A DNA stretch of 64,000 bases from Runella sp. MFBS21 (GTDB lineage Bacteria; Bacteroidota; Bacteroidia; Cytophagales; Spirosomataceae). The notes below the pieces were generated by a model. That model was not told where the DNA came from. It did no database searches and saw only the letters and a list, made by a program, of their open reading frames with translations. Positions 60,076 to 64,000 of this stretch are shown piece after piece (the first letter of the stretch is position 1; every line of letters begins with the position of its first letter). Made by a program: the position numbers and the translations under genes. The stretch covers positions 301,837-365,836 of the forward strand of contig NZ_JARNTW010000005.1 of NCBI RefSeq assembly GCF_029433105.1, read 5' to 3'.

Positions 60076-60091
60076 TGTTTTGACGTATCTG

Positions 60092-60108
60092 AAACTTGCC
60101 AAGTTTTT
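60092..60108 (+). terminator. Short palindrome AAACTTG-C-CAAGTTTTTT
   Basis: Seven-bp arms around one C, followed by T residues, 17 bp after the dehydrogenase stop. It could end the transcript and also looks like a shortened form of the gene-end hairpin. Confidence 0.35.
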
Positions 60109-60122
60109 TCGTGCGATTCTAA

Positions 60123-60130
60123 TATCTTTG
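60123..60130 (+). promoter_or_regulatory. -7 element of the permease gene
   Basis: TATCTTTG, a full TAnnTTTG match, 33 nt before the ATG at 60164. TTG at 60096-60098 is a loose -33 candidate with wide spacing. Confidence 0.4.
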
Positions 60131-60163
60131 TTCCTAAACCTAACTTAACTTTTTATTCGACTT

Positions 60164-61630
60164 ATGTCTGACACTTCATCTACGCAATTCAAACAATCAC
60201 TTGGTTTGCTCGATGCCACTATGCTCGTTTCGGGAGCGATGATTGGCTCGGGCATTTTTATTGTAAGCGCCGACATGGCTCGTATGCTTGGCTCTACGGG
60301 TTGGCTGCTAGTGGCATGGCTGCTTACGGGCGTAGTCACGGTGGCAGCGGCTTTGAGCTATGGCGAGCTAGCAGGCATGATGCCCAAAGCAGGCGGGCAG
60401 TACATTTATATTCAAAGGTCTTTTGGGCCATTGACCAGTTTTGTATATGGCTGGACCGTATTTACGGTGATTCAAACCGGGACAATCGCCGCAGTAGCGG
60501 TGGCATTTACCAAATATTCGGCCGTATTTTTGCCTAAACTCAACCTTCAAGATGCCAACAATGTGTTGGTGAGCCTTGGCCCTGTCAACGTTTATTGGGG
60601 TACGCTCTATGCGATTGCCTGTATTATTTTGCTTACTTATGTCAATACCCGTGGGGTCAATGCGGGTAAGTTGATTCAAAATATCTTTACTTCTACCAAA
60701 CTTGTTGCTTTGTTTGGTCTGATTTTGATTGGAATAGGATACGGTCTACAAAGTGGGGTGCTACAACAAAACCTAGATAATGCCTGGGAAGCGAGCCGAA
60801 CAAGCAAAGAAACGGGGACAGTGACAATGATTTCGGGCATGGCACTGCTTACGGCTTTGGGCGTGGCGATGATTGGTTCGTTGTTTTCGTCCGATGCTTG
60901 GAACAATGTCACTTTTATCGCTTCCGAAATCAAAGACCCAAAGAAAAATATTCCGAGAAGTTTGTTTTTAGGAACCCTCATCGTAACGGTTTTGTACGTA
61001 TTGGCCAACATCGCCTATCTCTGTATTTTGCCTTTGAAAGGTACCGCCACTGGCACCGACGTGATGGCGCAGGGAATTCAGTTTGCCGAATATCCTACCG
61101 ACCGCGTAGCTACAGCCGCTATGTCGGTGATTTTTGGTGGTTCATCGGCGGGTATCATGGCGGTGCTCATCATGATTTCTACTTTTGGATGTATCAATGG
61201 CCTGATATTGGCGGGCGCAAGACTTTACTATGCTATGGCACAAGACGGTTTGTTTTTGAAACAAGCCTCTACGCTCAATACCAAAGCTGTACCTGCTAAA
61301 GCCCTTTGGGTACAGTGTGTATGGGCTTCATTGCTTTGTTTATCAGGAAGTTATAATCAATTGTTGAATTATTGTACCTTCGGCTCATTGCTCTTTTATA
61401 TGGTGACGATTGCGGGTATTTTTGTGTTGCGCCGTCGTGAGCCCAATGCCGACCGCCCTTACAAAGCCGTGGGCTATCCTTTTGTACCTTTATTTTACAT
61501 TACGGTCACTTTGGGTATTTGTTTGATTTTGTTGAGCGATGCCAACACGCGTTTTGATACGGGAATGGGACTTTTGATTGTAGCGCTAGGTGTACCCGTG
61601 TACTATTTTACAAAACGTAAATCAGCCTGA
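60164..61630 (+). CDS. APC-family amino-acid permease
   Basis: 488 residues, 12 membrane helices, with the amino-acid-binding segment LLDATMLVSGAMIGSGIFIV (about 14-33). Conserved loops are PKAGGQYIYIQRSFGPLTSF and SEIKDPKKNIPRSL. It imports amino acids or related compounds by proton or sodium symport, or exchanges them. Substrate not fixed. It follows a phosphoglycerate-dehydrogenase-like gene but has its own -7 element. Confidence 0.9.
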   Translation: MSDTSSTQFKQSLGLLDATMLVSGAMIGSGIFIVSADMARMLGSTGWLLVAWLLTGVVTVAAALSYGELAGMMPKAGGQYIYIQRSFGPLTSFVYGWTVFTVIQTGTIAAVAVAFTKYSAVFLPKLNLQDANNVLVSLGPVNVYWGTLYAIACIILLTYVNTRGVNAGKLIQNIFTSTKLVALFGLILIGIGYGLQSGVLQQNLDNAWEASRTSKETGTVTMISGMALLTALGVAMIGSLFSSDAWNNVTFIASEIKDPKKNIPRSLFLGTLIVTVLYVLANIAYLCILPLKGTATGTDVMAQGIQFAEYPTDRVATAAMSVIFGGSSAGIMAVLIMISTFGCINGLILAGARLYYAMAQDGLFLKQASTLNTKAVPAKALWVQCVWASLLCLSGSYNQLLNYCTFGSLLFYMVTIAGIFVLRRREPNADRPYKAVGYPFVPLFYITVTLGICLILLSDANTRFDTGMGLLIVALGVPVYYFTKRKSA

Positions 61631-61686
61631 TTCTGGCCGCCCCACTAAGCACTTACCAATACACTACTCTCGCAAAAACTCTATTA

Positions 61687-62994
61687 ATGGAAAAGAACAA
61701 ACCCTCAATCCTTAATGCTTGGTGCATGTATGACTGGGCCAACTCGGTGCATTCACTGGTAATCGTATCGGCAATTTTTCCGATTTACTTTAGCAATACC
61801 GCCGTCAATGCACAAGGTGGACCCGATGTTGAGTTTTTAGGAATCATCGTCAACAATTCGGCTCTCTTTTCTTTTGCTGTTTCTTTTGCGTTTTTGTTTA
61901 TCGCGATTGTCAATCCTATCTTGGGCGCTATTGCTGACTTTAGTGGTCGTAAAAAACGATTCATGCAGTTTTTTGTATATCTCGGGGCGGCTACTTGTTT
62001 ACTGTTGTACTTTTTCAACCGTGAAAATCTTGTTTTGGGCGTGATTGCTTTTACGCTTTCGTTGATTGGATGGTCGGGGAGTATCGTATTTTACAACGCC
62101 TATTTGCCCGAAATCGCTACCGAAGACCGTTTTGATAAACTTTCGGCGCGTGGTTTTACGATGGGCTATATCGGGAGTGTATTGCTGTTGATTTTCAACC
62201 TTACAATGCTTATCAAACCCGAATGGTACGGCAACATCGACTCAGGTACTGCTTGCCGTATTTCGTTTGTGACGGTGGCGATTTGGTGGGTAGGGTTTGC
62301 CCAAATCCCTTTTTATTATTTGCCCAATGGCAAGCCGTCGACCAAAAAACGCGAAGGTGGGTGGATTTGGAACGGTTTTCGCGAACTCAAAAAAGTGCTA
62401 GGCGAGCTGAATCATCTTCCCTTGACCAAGCGTTTTTTAGTCGCTTTTTTCTTTTACAATATGGGGGTTCAGACTGTTATGTACATCGGGACGCTTTTTG
62501 GTAGCAATGAGCTAAAACTCCCCGACAATGCCCTGATTGTGACTATCTTACTACTTCAAATCTTAGCCATAGTAGGGGCGTATTGTGCGGCTTTGCTATC
62601 TGGGAAATGGGGCAATACTGCCACTTTATGCGCTATTTTGGTGATTTGGATTGGGGTATGTGTCAGTGCGTATTTTGTATATACCGAGGTGCAATTTTAC
62701 GGATTGGCGGCCGGAATCGGTTTTGTAATGGGAGGCGTACAATCGCTTTCTCGTTCTACTTACGCCAAGTTTTTACCCGAGAATACCCCCGATACAGCTT
62801 CTTATTTCAGCTTTTATGATGTTTGCGATAAGTTTTCTACGTTTTTGGGGACCACCATTTTTGGAGTGATCACGCAGCTGTCTGGGATGCGCAATAGTAT
62901 CTTGTTTTTGGCAGTAATCTTTGTGATTGGATTGTTGATTTTGCGCCGTATTCCTTCACAAAAAATTTATCGTACGCCTTTGCGGACTTCGTAA
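61687..62994 (+). CDS. Atg22/UMF1-type MFS protein
   Basis: 435 residues, 12 membrane helices. The start NAWCMYDWANSVHSLVIVS is the Y-D-W-A-N-S motif of the UMF1 family (Atg22-like, putative amino-acid effluxers of the MFS fold). A loop with GAIADFSGRKKRFMQFFVYL is the MFS G-x-L-x-D-x-x-G-R signature, and GGVQSLSRSTYAKFLPENTP and SFYDVCDKFSTFLG appear later. Substrate not shown. It lies 57 bp after the permease gene and its last codons overlap a tRNA promoter. Confidence 0.9.
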   Translation: MEKNKPSILNAWCMYDWANSVHSLVIVSAIFPIYFSNTAVNAQGGPDVEFLGIIVNNSALFSFAVSFAFLFIAIVNPILGAIADFSGRKKRFMQFFVYLGAATCLLLYFFNRENLVLGVIAFTLSLIGWSGSIVFYNAYLPEIATEDRFDKLSARGFTMGYIGSVLLLIFNLTMLIKPEWYGNIDSGTACRISFVTVAIWWVGFAQIPFYYLPNGKPSTKKREGGWIWNGFRELKKVLGELNHLPLTKRFLVAFFFYNMGVQTVMYIGTLFGSNELKLPDNALIVTILLLQILAIVGAYCAALLSGKWGNTATLCAILVIWIGVCVSAYFVYTEVQFYGLAAGIGFVMGGVQSLSRSTYAKFLPENTPDTASYFSFYDVCDKFSTFLGTTIFGVITQLSGMRNSILFLAVIFVIGLLILRRIPSQKIYRTPLRTS

Positions 62995-63008
62995 AGTTTG
63001 TATATTTG
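62979..63008 (+). promoter_or_regulatory. tRNA-Val promoter
   Basis: TTTG (62979-62982), 18 nt, TATATTTG (63001-63008): the same elements and spacing as at padR. Transcription should start near 63013, 46 nt before the tRNA. Confidence 0.6.
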
Positions 63009-63058
63009 CGCTCCCGTTTGAGAAATGACCTCAAAAACACTTTTCAGACGGTAGACCT

Positions 63059-63133
63059 AGGATGTTAGCTCAGTTGGTTTAGAGCGCCGCCTTGACAGGG
63101 CGGAGGTCATGGGTTCGAATCCCCTACGTCCTA
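63059..63133 (+). tRNA. tRNA-Val, anticodon GAC
   Basis: A full cloverleaf. Acceptor AGGATGT (63059-63065) pairs with ACGTCCT (63126-63132, one G-U), discriminator A63133. D arm GCTCAGTTGGTTTAGAGC, anticodon stem CCGCC/GGCGG around loop TTGACAG (anticodon GAC), T loop TTCGAAT. The T stem ATGGG/CCCCT has a T-C mismatch at its second pair. CCA is not encoded. Confidence 0.92.
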
Positions 63134-63260
63134 CATTATATCTTAACTCGCTAAAAATTAATGAGTTATGCTTCTTTTTGGTTGGGTAGATTTTTTTCTT
63201 CTACCTAAGTCAATTATTTAGAGCGAAGAAATAGAAGTCTAATAAAGTAGTCAAAAGACA

Positions 63261-63297
63261 AAAACCCCTCAAAACGTGAAATTTGAGGGGTTTTTGT
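63261..63297. terminator. Strong bidirectional terminator
   Basis: AAAAACCCCTCAAA and TTTGAGGGGTTTTT form a 14-bp stem with a run of T on both sides. It lies after the tRNA and before the converging cyclase pseudogene. The 127 bp between tRNA and hairpin hold no gene. Confidence 0.8.
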
Positions 63298-63318
63298 TAC
63301 AAAGATGTTACACAAATC

Positions 63319-63837
63319 TTAGGATTCTTTCTGACTCTCACTTCCCTCTTGCGGTTTCGTATATTTTTGAGTTAATGTATCCCAATCAGGGGCGACAATA
63401 TTATACGCTTCCTTATGAAGAGAGGCTTTATAAGCTATAGTATTGCCTTCATTTTTTATAAAAAGCTCTGATTCTGAAAAATTTACAAATTGTGAGCATA
63501 GCCTTTCTAACTCTTCTTTAGCACTTTGATTCAATAGAGTTTCACCGGCCTTTGCCCCTGAAAACCTGCAAGCATAAACAACGGGTACACCTACTACTGT
63601 TAATTCATTTTGCGTATTCATTAATGTTGTCATTCCAAAGTCAATACCTATGCCTAATCCAGTATCCTTTGGAACAACAGTAAAATAGCTTCTAGAATTT
63701 TTATAATGTTCTTCAAAAGCTAAGTGGCACTCATTAGTAGCTTTAATAGCTCTAATAATGGACTCTTCTCCACTATAAAACTTAGGAAAGAATGCCAGTA
63801 TACCATCGCCTGTAAATTTATCAAACACTTGTATCAC
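63319..63837 (-). pseudogene. Class III nucleotide cyclase, 5' part lost to an IS3-family element
   Basis: The remaining ~170 residues contain the catalytic-core motifs VFDKFTGDGILAFFP (with the second metal-binding Asp), GIGIDFG and LTVVGVPVVYACRFSGAKAG of adenylate/guanylate cyclases. The N-terminal half of the catalytic domain, including the first metal Asp segment, and any sensor domain are missing. The frame opens only inside foreign DNA: upstream of about 63830 the sequence becomes the IS end. I read this as a disrupted gene. The start codon GTG at 63837 would lie within the IS. Confidence 0.75.
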
Positions 63838-64000
63838 CCTGAAATAGCTTGACAGATTTAGGATTCATTTTTGGTCACTGAAATAGTTTCTAAAATTGTA
63901 CTTTTTGCTTTTTCTCACGTTTTGATGCTCTCCATCTTTTAGTTAATGGTCCCTTCATTTGATGAGCCTGCTCAGGCGTTAGATAATCACAACTGCCATG
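63830..64000 (-). mobile_element. End of an IS3-family insertion sequence (continues past the right edge)
   Basis: From about 63830 the plus-strand sequence begins TGTATCACCCTGAAATAG and continues to the transposase gene stop at 63890. Two copies of CTATTTCAG (minus strand) lie in the terminal 60 bp. The boundary is placed where the cyclase similarity stops; the exact terminal base is uncertain by a few nucleotides. Confidence 0.65.
63890..64000 (-). CDS. IS3-family transposase (OrfB), C-terminal end only
   Basis: The open frame to the edge encodes 36 residues, including CDYLTPEQAHQMKGPLTKRW followed by a Lys/Arg-rich tail and stop. The LTPEQAH...GPL.KRW pattern is the usual C-terminus of IS3-family OrfB integrases. 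The DDE catalytic core lies outside the window. Confidence 0.8.
   Translation of the reverse strand, partial: HGSCDYLTPEQAHQMKGPLTKRWRASKREKKQKVQF

Noticed and set aside
1..64000. CRISPR array, rRNA operon or prophage
   Set aside because: No regularly spaced direct repeats, rRNA-like stretch or phage gene cluster was seen. The repeats found are isolated hairpins.

Overview
The window looks like a chromosomal segment of a Bacteroidota bacterium, most likely order Cytophagales (Runella/Spirosoma/Flectobacillus-like). The supports are a type IX secretion cargo protein with a C-terminal sorting domain, the type IX regulator PorX, a hybrid sensor of the 7TMR-DISM type, a fused CcoN-CcoO oxidase subunit, few Shine-Dalgarno sequences and many promoters with the Bacteroidota -7 element TAnnTTTG. 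Genus-level placement is inference. I saw no rRNA, CRISPR array or prophage. One tRNA (Val, GAC) and the end of one IS3-family element lie at the right edge.

Layout. 1-6.7 kb: the start of a propeller-type sensor gene, a large type IX-secreted surface protein and a one-piece hybrid two-component regulator, all on the minus strand. 7-15.9 kb: small stress/lipoprotein genes, an AraC regulator with a ferredoxin-fold partner, a lipoprotein next to a metzincin-like zinc protease, a D-2-hydroxyacid dehydrogenase and an NTF2-like secreted protein. 16-20.9 kb: a cytochrome c maturation operon ccmB-ccmC-ccmD-ccmE-ccmF. 20.9-37.3 kb: mixed housekeeping and accessory genes (MFS transporter, Uma2 protein, PadR pair, glyS, HhH protein, NAD(P)-binding protein, a Crp/Fnr regulator operon, HD hydrolase, YdeI-like protein, a GNAT/FemAB-like protein, ABC-F ATPase). 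37.3-50 kb: an oxygen-respiration island on the minus strand, namely ccoI, ccoS, ccoNO, a ccoQ-ccoP fusion, ccoG, fixH-like, a SafE-like membrane protein, hemN, then a PAS histidine kinase and a response regulator fused to a Crp-type DNA-binding module. 50-63 kb: TonB-dependent receptor, porX, pyrE, pgeF, yicC, pdxA, a D-3-phosphoglycerate dehydrogenase-like gene, an amino-acid permease, an Atg22-like MFS protein and tRNA-Val. 63.3-64 kb: a class III cyclase whose 5' part has been removed by an IS3-family element.

How it fits together. The ccm operon attaches heme c to apocytochromes. ccoNO/ccoQP/ccoG/fixH/ccoI/ccoS encode and assemble a high-affinity cbb3 oxidase, and hemN makes porphyrin without oxygen. 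Six promoter regions carry an FNR-type palindrome (TGAY-N4-RTCA, one of them with a mismatch): in front of ccmB, a DUF2798 gene, a flavoreductase gene, hemN, ccoS and ccoI. In four of them the palindrome centre is exactly 33 nt from the centre of a TAnnTTTG-like -7 element. The Crp/Fnr protein encoded between two of these boxes has the E-x-x-S-R recognition-helix pattern of FNR. I read this as a low-oxygen regulon covering respiration, heme and cytochrome maturation. Two further items stand out: CcmE has the CxxxY heme-attachment motif instead of HxxxY, and a family of covarying hairpins recurs at gene ends.
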